From an uncultured Clostridia bacterium (GTDB taxonomy: Bacteria > Bacillota > Clostridia > TANB77 > CAG-508): a stretch of 17,065 nt of DNA. Both the position numbers and the translations under genes were made by a program. Location: NCBI GenBank assembly GCA_947632525.1, contig CANRPQ010000020.1:1-17065 (forward strand), given 5' to 3'. Position 1 is the first letter of the stretch; every line of letters begins with the position of its first letter. Shown here piece by piece: positions 7,241 through 14,172 of this stretch. Below the pieces are notes generated by a model. It saw only the letters and a program-made list of their open reading frames with translations, was not told the origin of the DNA and searched no databases.

Positions 7241-9943
7241 ATGTGGCACACTTTATCTACAAATGAAGTAGAACAAAAAATGAATACAAATTTAAAACTA
7301 GGCTTAACCAAAGAGCAAGTAGAGCAAAGAAAAAATAAGTACGGAGCAAATCAATTAGAAGAACAAAAAAAGAAGCCAATATGGCTTAAATTTTTGGAAC
7401 AATTTAAAGATTTTATGATAATTATTCTTTTAATAGCATCTGTAGTATCTGCAGTAGTATCAAAAGTACAAGGAGAAAATGATTACTTTGACTCAATTAT
7501 CATAATTGTAATAGTAGTATTTAATGCAATAATGGGACTAATTCAAGAGGCAAAAGCCGAAAAATCCATTGAAGCATTGAAAAAAATGTCTGCTCCTACA
7601 TGTAAAGTAAGAAGAGACGGAAAACTTGTAACAATTAAGGGAGAAGATGTAGTACCAGGAGATATTGTTATATTAGAAGCAGGAAATTATGTACCAGCAG
7701 ATTGTAGATTAATTACATCTTCAAATTTAAAAATAGAGGAATCTAGCTTAACAGGAGAAACCGTTCCATGCTTAAAAGAATCAGACCTTGTTTTACCTGA
7801 AAAAACAGCATTAGGGGATATGAAAAATTTAGCATTTGCCACAACAATTGTTGTTAATGGCCATGGAGAGGCAATAGTAACAGATATAGGCATGAATACT
7901 AAGGTTGGAAAAATTGCCAAAATGATTATAACAAATGAAACACCAGAAACCCCAATTCAAAAAAAATTAGGACAAGTGGGAAAGAGCCTAGGAGTAGGAT
8001 GCTTATTAATCTGCATTTTTATTTTTGTAATAGGTATTTTGAAAAAGATAGAACCAATAGAAATGTTTATGACTTCTGTAGGACTTGCTGTTGCAGCAAT
8101 ACCAGAAGGTTTACCGGCAATTGTAACAATTATGCTTTCAATAGGTGTTACAAAAATGGCTAAGAAAAATAGCATTATTAGAAAGCTACCAGCAGTAGAA
8201 ACTCTAGGTAGTAGTAGTGTTATTTGCTCTGATAAAACAGGAACCTTAACGCAAAATAAAATGCAAGTAACAAAAATCTCAAATAGTGAGGGAGAAGTAA
8301 AAGATTCAGATACACTAGAAAAAATACTAGAATTAGCTACGATGTGCACAGATGTAGAAATAACTACTGGAAAAGCAGAAGATACAACGAAAAAAATTGC
8401 AGAAATGACAGGAAGAAAACTAGAATATGTATTAAATGGTGAACCTACAGAGACAGCAATAGTGGATAGAGCACTAAAACAAGGAAAGAATAAAAAGGAA
8501 CTATATAAAATAATGGAAAGAGTAGCGGATATACCATTTGACTCTACCAGAAAAATGATGACAACAATTCATAAGCTACAAAGTGGAGAATACCGTATTA
8601 TTACAAAGGGAGCCCCAGATGTATTATTAAAGCACTGTAGTAAAGCATATTATAATACCCAAATAACCGATTTAAATTCAAATATAATAGAAAAAATAGA
8701 AAAACAAAATAATATAATGGCAGATAATGCTTTACGTGTACTTGCAATTGCATATTTAGACGTTGATACACTTCCAAATCAAATTACAACAGAGCAGATA
8801 GAAAACAATTTAGTTTTTGTAGGGTTAATAGGTATGATTGATCCACCAAGAGAAGGAGTAAAAGAAGCAGTAGCAACTTGTAAAAGGGCAGGAATAAAAA
8901 CAGTTATGATTACAGGAGACCATATAGCAACTGCAAAAGCCATTGCTAAAGAGTTGGGAATTTTAAGAAATAATGATCTAGCAATTACAGGAGAAGAGTT
9001 AGATAAAATTTCACAAGATACACTACAAAAGAATATTATGAAATATTCTGTATTTGCAAGAGTAACACCTGAACATAAAGTAAGAATTGTGCAAGCATTT
9101 AGGTCTACCGGGGCAGTGGTAGCAATGACTGGTGATGGCGTAAATGACGCTCCTGCATTAAAAAATGCTGATATTGGAATTGCTATGGGGCAAAACGGAA
9201 CAGATGTAGCCAAAAATGCAGCAGATATGGTACTTACTGATGATAATTTTGTTACTATTGTAGAAGCAGTAAAACAGGGAAGAAATATTTTTGACAACAT
9301 AAAAAAAGCAGTTCATTTTTTAATTGCAACCAATATTGGTGAAATTGTTACAATATTTTTAGGACTATTATTAGGCTTAAAATCACCATTACTTGCGATA
9401 CAGCTACTATGGGTAAACTTAGTAACTGATTCACTTCCAGCAATCGCCTTGGGATTAGAGCCATGTGACAAGGAAATTATGAATAGAAAGCCAAGGGATA
9501 GTAAAAAAGGAATTTTTGCAGACGGATTATGGAGTAAAATATTTGTAGAAGGAACTATGCTAGGAATTTTAACATTGGTTGCATTTAGTTTAGGAAATTA
9601 TTTATACAGCGTAGAAGTGGGAAGAACAATGGCATTTGTAAGTTTAGGACTTTTAGAACTAGTACATAGTTTTAACATTAAAAGCGAAGAATCTATATTT
9701 AAAGTTGGAATATTAGACAATAAATATTTATTAGGAGCATTTTTAATAGGAACTATATTACAAGTGATTGTAGTATTAATACCACCAGTTGCTAACATAT
9801 TTAAATTAGTACCATTAACAGCATTCCAATGGCTAATTACTTGTGGAATTTCAATTCTACCAATTTTGATCATGGAACTACAAAAAAAGGTAAATGAAAT
9901 TAAGTTTGGAAAAATAATATATGCTAGTAAACAAGAAATTTAA
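7241..9943 (+). CDS. Cation-transporting P-type ATPase, SERCA-like Ca2+ pump
   Basis: Type IIA P-type ATPase, 900 aa, that probably exports Ca2+ across the cell membrane at the cost of ATP. Motifs in order: actuator TGET (171-174), M4 PEGLP (288-292), phosphorylated Asp331 in DKTGTLT, nucleotide-binding KGAPD (456-460), MITGD (556-560) and hinge TGDGVND (630-636). Four hydrophobic segments precede the catalytic loops and about six follow, giving the usual ten. Residues aligning with both SERCA calcium sites are present: Glu289 (M4), Asn698 and Glu701 (M5), Asn726, Thr729 and Asp730 (M6), Glu806 (M8). The ATG at 7241 has GGTG 7 nt upstream. The gene is divergent from the wall operon and seems monocistronic; a weak possible promoter is AAGACA (7187-7192) with TAAAAT (7211-7216). 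Mn2+ transport is an alternative. Confidence 0.92.
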   Translation: MWHTLSTNEVEQKMNTNLKLGLTKEQVEQRKNKYGANQLEEQKKKPIWLKFLEQFKDFMIIILLIASVVSAVVSKVQGENDYFDSIIIIVIVVFNAIMGLIQEAKAEKSIEALKKMSAPTCKVRRDGKLVTIKGEDVVPGDIVILEAGNYVPADCRLITSSNLKIEESSLTGETVPCLKESDLVLPEKTALGDMKNLAFATTIVVNGHGEAIVTDIGMNTKVGKIAKMIITNETPETPIQKKLGQVGKSLGVGCLLICIFIFVIGILKKIEPIEMFMTSVGLAVAAIPEGLPAIVTIMLSIGVTKMAKKNSIIRKLPAVETLGSSSVICSDKTGTLTQNKMQVTKISNSEGEVKDSDTLEKILELATMCTDVEITTGKAEDTTKKIAEMTGRKLEYVLNGEPTETAIVDRALKQGKNKKELYKIMERVADIPFDSTRKMMTTIHKLQSGEYRIITKGAPDVLLKHCSKAYYNTQITDLNSNIIEKIEKQNNIMADNALRVLAIAYLDVDTLPNQITTEQIENNLVFVGLIGMIDPPREGVKEAVATCKRAGIKTVMITGDHIATAKAIAKELGILRNNDLAITGEELDKISQDTLQKNIMKYSVFARVTPEHKVRIVQAFRSTGAVVAMTGDGVNDAPALKNADIGIAMGQNGTDVAKNAADMVLTDDNFVTIVEAVKQGRNIFDNIKKAVHFLIATNIGEIVTIFLGLLLGLKSPLLAIQLLWVNLVTDSLPAIALGLEPCDKEIMNRKPRDSKKGIFADGLWSKIFVEGTMLGILTLVAFSLGNYLYSVEVGRTMAFVSLGLLELVHSFNIKSEESIFKVGILDNKYLLGAFLIGTILQVIVVLIPPVANIFKLVPLTAFQWLITCGISILPILIMELQKKVNEIKFGKIIYASKQEI

Positions 9944-9952
9944 ATTATATAA

Positions 9953-9983
9953 AAAAGTAGCCACCTCTCTAGTGGCTACTTTT
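9953..9983 (+). terminator. Intrinsic terminator after the Ca2+ ATPase gene
   Basis: AAAAGTAGCCAC (9953-9964) pairs with GTGGCTACTTTT (9972-9983) around a 7-nt loop, 9 nt after the stop codon. The 8-bp GC-containing core stands out in this AT-rich DNA. The symmetrical A and T ends mean it could act on both strands. Confidence 0.82.
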
Positions 9984-10163
9984 GAAAATAAAAGGGGATG
10001 TTTTACTAATATATAGTCAACAACGGAGTAACTTATCATTGACTACATATATAATATACCAATGAAATTTGTCCTTTTTGTGACCTAATGGTGATTATAT
10101 GGCAAAATAAATATAAATATATTTTTAAGTATTTTTATAATATAAAGCCTAATATAACCATTA

Positions 10164-10179
10164 TAGATTTCGTAATCTA
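10164..10179 (-). terminator. Weak hairpin at the 3' end of the M23 peptidase gene
   Basis: TAGATT (10164-10169) pairs with AATCTA (10174-10179) around a 4-nt loop; the right arm includes the stop codon. There is no good U tract after it on the minus strand, so terminator function is doubtful. The rest of 9984-10176 has no gene; it holds one inverted repeat (10014-10045). Confidence 0.3.
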
Positions 10180-11139
10180 GTTATAAATATAATTTTGTGG
10201 GTTCACTGAAATTCCATTAATCTTAATCTCAAAATGTAAATGGTTACCAGTTGAGTTACCAGTACATCCAACCTCAGCAATAATATCTCCAGCTTTTACT
10301 TTATCTCCAACATTTACTAATAATTTACTACAGTGACCATAATAAATTTCTACATTGTGGCCACAATCGATAACAACTAGGTTACCATAGGTTCCTCTAT
10401 TACCAGAAGTAGTTACAACACCATCTGTAGCAGACTTAATTTTTGTACCATAGGGAGCTGCAATATCTAAACCATTATGTGGAAAACTACGGATATCTTC
10501 TCTATCTCCGAAACGAGAAGTTATAATACCAGTAATAGGCTTTTGAGCTAAATACACGCCATTTACTGAAGAACTTTCCATTTTTTGTAATTCGTTTGAA
10601 ACCTTATCTTCAGCAACAGCTAATTCTACAGTTTTAATATCTTTGCTATTTTTAGAATATACTTCTTCAATACCTATTTTAAAATCTAAATTATCTTTAT
10701 ACTCTTTTTTCATTTTAGATACTAAATCTTCAGCTTCATCTAAAGAACCTACTACAGATTTTTGCTTACCATTAACAGTAATACCATAATACTTATAAGT
10801 AATATTAGTAGATTCTTCGATTTTAGCAAATACTTCAGCATCATTTACTTTATAATCATTTGATACAAAAGCTAATTTATATTCTGGAACACCTGGTAAA
10901 TCTACAAATGCAACATTATTTGTTCCTTCTTGATTTACTAATTCTTGTAATTCATTTTCAAAAGCTTTTTTATTTTCAATATAACCTAATACTTCACCTG
11001 AAATACTTACTTCACATACTAAATTATACTTTAAAAAAATTACGCAAAATATAATAAACAAAGCAATAGCTACAAGTCTTAAACATTTAATAGTTTCTTT
11101 TGTATAATATCCAATTTGCTTGTTTAAAATAAACTTCAC
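10177..11139 (-). CDS. Membrane-anchored M23 (LytM-type) peptidase
   Basis: Zinc metallopeptidase-fold protein (320 aa) expected to cut peptide bonds in peptidoglycan outside the membrane. One transmembrane segment (about residues 22-40) follows a short basic N-terminus. Residues 44-65 and 118-145 look like two copies of a small unit (VSISGEVLGYIE and ITVNGKQKSVVG, each followed by an acidic helix). The M23 domain covers about 200-320: Zn ligands His221 and Asp225 in HNGLD, His269 in YYGHC, and HLHFE with His300 and His302. All catalytic positions are present, so it is probably active rather than a LytM regulator. The start is uncertain: the GTG at 11139 has AAAGGAG only 1 nt upstream, and an in-frame stop lies three codons before it. 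It has its own promoter; htrA lies upstream on the same strand. Confidence 0.88.
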   Translation of the reverse strand: MKFILNKQIGYYTKETIKCLRLVAIALFIIFCVIFLKYNLVCEVSISGEVLGYIENKKAFENELQELVNQEGTNNVAFVDLPGVPEYKLAFVSNDYKVNDAEVFAKIEESTNITYKYYGITVNGKQKSVVGSLDEAEDLVSKMKKEYKDNLDFKIGIEEVYSKNSKDIKTVELAVAEDKVSNELQKMESSSVNGVYLAQKPITGIITSRFGDREDIRSFPHNGLDIAAPYGTKIKSATDGVVTTSGNRGTYGNLVVIDCGHNVEIYYGHCSKLLVNVGDKVKAGDIIAEVGCTGNSTGNHLHFEIKINGISVNPQNYIYN

Positions 11140-11203
11140 ACTCCTTTAACTATGTGCAGTTAACATGAAAAAATTAACATTTTTTAACCACACGCTAAAC
11201 TTT

Positions 11204-11232
11204 ATTATACCACATATTGTTTACAATTTCAA
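11204..11232 (-). promoter_or_regulatory. Promoter of the M23 peptidase gene
   Basis: On the minus strand TTGAAA (11232-11227), a 17-nt spacer and TATAAT (11209-11204), preceded by TGG to form an extended -10. The leader of about 58 nt contains TTAAC and GTTAA arms that could form a small hairpin just before AAAGGAG. Confidence 0.8.
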
Positions 11233-11364
11233 ATAGAATATACTTGATATGGCTTTTATAACAAGTTTTATACAAAAATGTAAGCATTTTTAGCGAAATA
11301 ATATATTGTAAATCTCACTAAATCTCACTTTATCTTTGATTTTCTCTACTTTTTAATATTATAT

Positions 11365-11407
11365 AAAAAAATTTCCATGTTAAATTTATTAATCTAACAT
11401 GAAAATT
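11365..11407 (-). terminator. Intrinsic terminator of htrA
   Basis: On the minus strand AATTTTCATGTTA (11407-11395) pairs with TAACATGGAAATT (11382-11370), with one G-U pair, followed by a run of T down to 11365. It begins 25 nt after the htrA stop. The remainder of 11233-11364 contains no gene; it has a tandem AATCTCACT repeat (11311-11329) and a short AT hairpin at 11274-11291. Confidence 0.8.
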
Positions 11408-11431
11408 ATAATCCATTATTATAGCTTCAAA

Positions 11432-12568
11432 TTATGATTGTTCCTGCAATGTAAGAGTTACTTCCTTTTCTTTACCATTACGAACAAATTTTATTTTTAA
11501 ATTATCTCCAACTTGTTTTTTATTTTTAATTTCATTTATTTCGTCCATGGTTTTAACTTTAGTTCCTTCAACTTCAATAATAACGTCCTCTGCTCTAATA
11601 CCAGCTTTCTCAGCAGCAGAAAATTCATCTACACTTAATACATAAACACCAACAACTAAATTATGTTGCTTTGCTGTGTTTTCATCTAGATTACGACCGG
11701 TAATACCAATATAAGGTCTTTTTACTTTACTAAATTGTATAAGCTGATTATAAATATCCTTAGTAGAATTAATAGGTATAGCAAATCCAACACCTTCTAC
11801 ACCAGTACCAGTTAATTTTAATGTATTAACACCAATTACTTGACCTTTGCTGTTAACTAAAGCACCACCACTATTTCCTGAATTTATAGCGGCATCAGTT
11901 TGAATAGCAGCATATTTATTACCATCTTCATCAGTTACTTCACGATTTACAGCACTTACGATACCAGCTGTAACACTATTATCTAATCCTAAAGAACTAC
12001 CAATTGCCATACTAAATTCTCCTACTTGAACACTATTAGAATCTCCAAGCTCTGCAGCAGTTAAACCATTTTTATCAATTTTAATAACTGCTAAATCAGT
12101 TTGAGAATCAGTACCAATAATTTCTGCTTTATAATCAGTATCATCATTATATAATTTAACTGTTACACTATTTGCTTTTCCAATTTCATAAAAAGTAGAA
12201 GAACTAGAAGAATTTACAACATGGTTATTGGTTAAAATATAACCATCTTCACTAATTATAATACCTGAACCTTTAGCTTTTACTGTACCAGATGTTCCAT
12301 TAAAAATAGAATTAACAGAATATTGTACGGTAATAGCAACGATAGAAGGTTGAACCTTTTTAGCAACTCCTATAGCTGTATCAGAATAGCCTTGTAATGA
12401 AATTAACTGAGTATTTAAATTAGCACTACTATTATCTTCATCGCTTGAAGAACTTGAACTATTTGATGTAATCAAATTTTTTATAACCATTTCTTTAACA
12501 GCTGGCACACCAATACAAGTTCCAATTACTATCGTAGCTCCAAGTGCTCCACATAAAAAAGGTAACAA
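11432..12568 (-). CDS. htrA: HtrA/DegP-like serine protease with PDZ domain (5' end apparently frameshifted)
   Basis: Membrane-tethered trypsin-fold protease for quality control of envelope proteins. Numbered from the TTG at 12568 (378 aa): transmembrane segment about 5-24; Ser/Asn-rich linker about 33-52; protease domain with triad His116 (TNNHVV), Asp158 (TDLAVI) and Ser233 (NSGNSGG); one PDZ domain about 285-375. All catalytic residues are intact. The TTG has only a weak GGA upstream, and the same frame stays open to about 12741 without ATG, GTG or TTG. An ATG at 12722 with a perfect GGAGG (6-nt spacing) lies one frame away and stops after 15 codons. Residues in the protease frame between (DKSFKNTDPAITEASYREF and on to GFGKTV) look like a normal cytoplasmic tail. 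I infer that the full gene starts at 12722 and carries a one-base insertion, an assembly error or, less likely, +1 frameshifting. Confidence 0.9.
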   Translation of the reverse strand: MLPFLCGALGATIVIGTCIGVPAVKEMVIKNLITSNSSSSSSDEDNSSANLNTQLISLQGYSDTAIGVAKKVQPSIVAITVQYSVNSIFNGTSGTVKAKGSGIIISEDGYILTNNHVVNSSSSSTFYEIGKANSVTVKLYNDDTDYKAEIIGTDSQTDLAVIKIDKNGLTAAELGDSNSVQVGEFSMAIGSSLGLDNSVTAGIVSAVNREVTDEDGNKYAAIQTDAAINSGNSGGALVNSKGQVIGVNTLKLTGTGVEGVGFAIPINSTKDIYNQLIQFSKVKRPYIGITGRNLDENTAKQHNLVVGVYVLSVDEFSAAEKAGIRAEDVIIEVEGTKVKTMDEINEIKNKKQVGDNLKIKFVRNGKEKEVTLTLQEQS

Positions 12569-12674
12569 AACAGTTTTTCCAAAGCCTGCATTATTAGACT
12601 TTTGCTTTTTTTCACTATTTTTAAATTCCCTATAACTTGCTTCTGTTATTGCTGGGTCAGTATTCTTAAAAGAT

Positions 12675-12722
12675 TTATCTGAACCGAGTATTATTGTTTT
12701 GATTTGTTTGATTTTCTTCCAT
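12675..12722 (-). other. Short 15-codon frame, probable displaced N-terminus of htrA
   Basis: ATG at 12722 with GGAGG at 12733-12729 encodes MEENQTNQNNNTRFR, then TAA (12677-12675). The Asn/Gln-rich start is what the cytoplasmic tail of HtrA-like proteases often looks like. A +1 shift between about 12710 and 12678 would join it to the protease frame. A separate leader peptide is the alternative. Confidence 0.55.
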
Positions 12723-12746
12723 ATTATACCTCCAAATATTTTTTAA

Positions 12747-12776
12747 ATTATATCCTAAAACAAATATATCATACAA
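12747..12776 (-). promoter_or_regulatory. Promoter of htrA
   Basis: On the minus strand TTGTAT (12776-12771), an 18-nt spacer and TATAAT (12752-12747). The predicted start of transcription is near 12740, giving a leader of about 18 nt to the ATG at 12722. This position supports translation starting at 12722 rather than at the TTG at 12568. The gap 12723-12939 also holds the divergent promoter at 12841 and no gene. Confidence 0.65.
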
Positions 12777-12840
12777 GAGAATTGTGAAAAAAATGTGAAG
12801 TTTTTGTATCTTTTAATGGCAAATTTACAAATTTATAAAC

Positions 12841-12869
12841 TTGACACTAAACCCGGAATTGAATATAAT
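12841..12869 (+). promoter_or_regulatory. Consensus sigma-A promoter of the pilin-like/rnhB/pdp operon
   Basis: TTGACA (12841-12846), exactly 17 nt, then TATAAT (12864-12869): a perfect match to both hexamers and optimal spacing. The leader to the ATG at 12940 would be about 64 nt. Such a match suggests strong constitutive transcription. Confidence 0.9.
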
Positions 12870-12939
12870 TAAAGCAAAATTTAATAAATAAAGTAATTAA
12901 AACATAAATATAAATATATAAAATAAAAGGAGCAAAACA

Positions 12940-13464
12940 ATGAAAAGTGAAAAGGGATTAACATTTTTAAGTACAGCTATTTTGGTAGTAGTTATTGCAT
13001 TAATTGCTTTTGCAGTAGTATACTTTGTGCGAATGCAAGTAAGCAAAGAAAAAACAATAGACATTAAAACAGATATACTTAGGGTAAAGGGGAAAATACA
13101 AAATATTTCTACTGAATATACCTTAAAAAAGAAGGACGAAATACTAGTAGGAACAGTGCTATCAGAGATGAAGGAAGACGCTACAATTAAAGAATTTTTA
13201 GAAAAAGGAATCTTTAATGCAAATAAGAAAGGCAAAAAATATTATGTATTAAATCAGCAGAACTTAAATGACTTAGATCTAATAGATGTAATTCTAGACG
13301 AGGGAAGTTATTATATTGTTGAATATACTTCTGGTGATGTATATTATACAAAAGGATATATAGACGAAACAGGAGAAAGGCATTATCAAGCAAAAGACAT
13401 AGAAAAAGAAGTAAATGAAGAACAGAATGAAGAAAAAAATATAGAAGAAAATAAGGAAAAATAA
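12940..13464 (+). CDS. Pseudopilin-like single-pass membrane protein, function unknown
   Basis: I do not recognise a specific family. The 174-aa product begins MKSEKGLTFLSTAIL and has one hydrophobic segment at about 9-30. The start resembles a class III prepilin signal (short basic leader, Gly6, then a hydrophobic helix), but position +5, normally Glu, is Ser. The soluble part (about 31-150) is mixed, with Tyr-rich pieces (SYYIVEYTSGDVYYTKGY) of the kind seen at the end of pilin-like proteins, and the last 25 residues are an acidic Glu/Asn/Lys tail. AAGGAG lies 7 nt before the ATG. It is first in an operon, 19 nt ahead of rnhB. No prepilin peptidase or assembly ATPase gene is in the window, so pilus function is a guess; it may be a simple membrane anchor protein. 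Confidence 0.8.
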   Translation: MKSEKGLTFLSTAILVVVIALIAFAVVYFVRMQVSKEKTIDIKTDILRVKGKIQNISTEYTLKKKDEILVGTVLSEMKEDATIKEFLEKGIFNANKKGKKYYVLNQQNLNDLDLIDVILDEGSYYIVEYTSGDVYYTKGYIDETGERHYQAKDIEKEVNEEQNEEKNIEENKEK

Positions 13465-13483
13465 GATTATAAAGGAAATATAA

Positions 13484-14146
13484 ATGAAAGAAAAAGAACT
13501 AGCAAGATTAAAAGAATTAAAAAGGATAGAAGAAGAACTATATGAAGAAAAAAAACTAGTAGCAATTGCCGGAATAGATGAAGCTGGACGTGGACCCCTA
13601 GCAGGTCCAGTTGTAGTGGCATGTGCATTAATGCCAAGAAATTCTTTGATAGAAGGAGTTAATGATTCTAAAAAGATTTCAGAAAATAAAAGAGAAAAAC
13701 TTTATGAATTAATTACAGAAGAAGCAATTAGCTATGGTGTAGGAATTATAGGAGAAAAAGTAATTGATGAAATAAATATTTTACAAGCTACAAAAAAAGG
13801 ATTAACAGAAGCCATTAAAGAAATGGAAGAAAAATTAAAAGAAAACCCAAATTTAGGTATTAGCAAGCCAGATGCAATTTTGGTAGATGCTTTAACAAAA
13901 ATTGATACAGACGGTATACCATACAAATCAATTATTCATGGGGACGCTATCAGCTATTCTATTGCATGTGCCTCTATTATTGCTAAGGTAACAAGGGACA
14001 GAATAATGAGGCAGTGGGATGAAGTATATCCTCAATATGGATTCGCACAACATAAAGGATATGGTACAGCAGCACATATAAAAGCAATTAAAGAATATGG
14101 ACTTTGCCCATTACATCGTCGTAGCTTTACAAAAAATTTTGTTTAA
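13484..14146 (+). CDS. rnhB: Ribonuclease HII
   Basis: Endonuclease that cuts the RNA strand of RNA-DNA hybrids, including single ribonucleotides left in DNA and replication primers; cytoplasmic, metal-dependent. The 220-aa product has the acidic catalytic set: Asp32 and Glu33 in GIDEAGRGPLAGP, Asp135 in LVDALT, and Asp154 in HGDAISYSIACASIIAKVTRD. The C-terminal QHKGYGT (189-195) and HRRSF (211-215) are also typical. A charged N-terminal extension of about 25 residues precedes the fold, as in the Bacillus enzyme. AAAGGA lies 7 nt before the ATG. It is the middle gene of the operon; the link to its neighbours is probably transcriptional only. Confidence 0.96.
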   Translation: MKEKELARLKELKRIEEELYEEKKLVAIAGIDEAGRGPLAGPVVVACALMPRNSLIEGVNDSKKISENKREKLYELITEEAISYGVGIIGEKVIDEINILQATKKGLTEAIKEMEEKLKENPNLGISKPDAILVDALTKIDTDGIPYKSIIHGDAISYSIACASIIAKVTRDRIMRQWDEVYPQYGFAQHKGYGTAAHIKAIKEYGLCPLHRRSFTKNFV

Positions 14147-14172
14147 GATATTTACATAGGGGGAATTTTAAA

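Noticed and set aside
7687..9873. Minus-strand open frames within the Ca2+ ATPase gene (7687-7920, 7957-8349, 8779-9300, 9598-9873)
   Set aside because: They overlap a complete, motif-rich P-type ATPase in its entirety and have low-complexity translations and no start signals.
9796..10039. Minus-strand small frame from an ATG near 10037 running into the ATPase 3' end
   Set aside because: No ribosome site, passes through the terminator, and has no recognisable product.
10860..11054. Plus-strand 64-codon frame opposite the M23 gene
   Set aside because: Leu/Ile/His-rich shadow of an intact peptidase gene, with no ribosome site.
12897..13235. Minus-strand frame opposite the pilin-like gene
   Set aside because: The plus-strand gene has a perfect promoter, a good ribosome site and operon spacing; this one has none of these and lies partly opposite the membrane segment.
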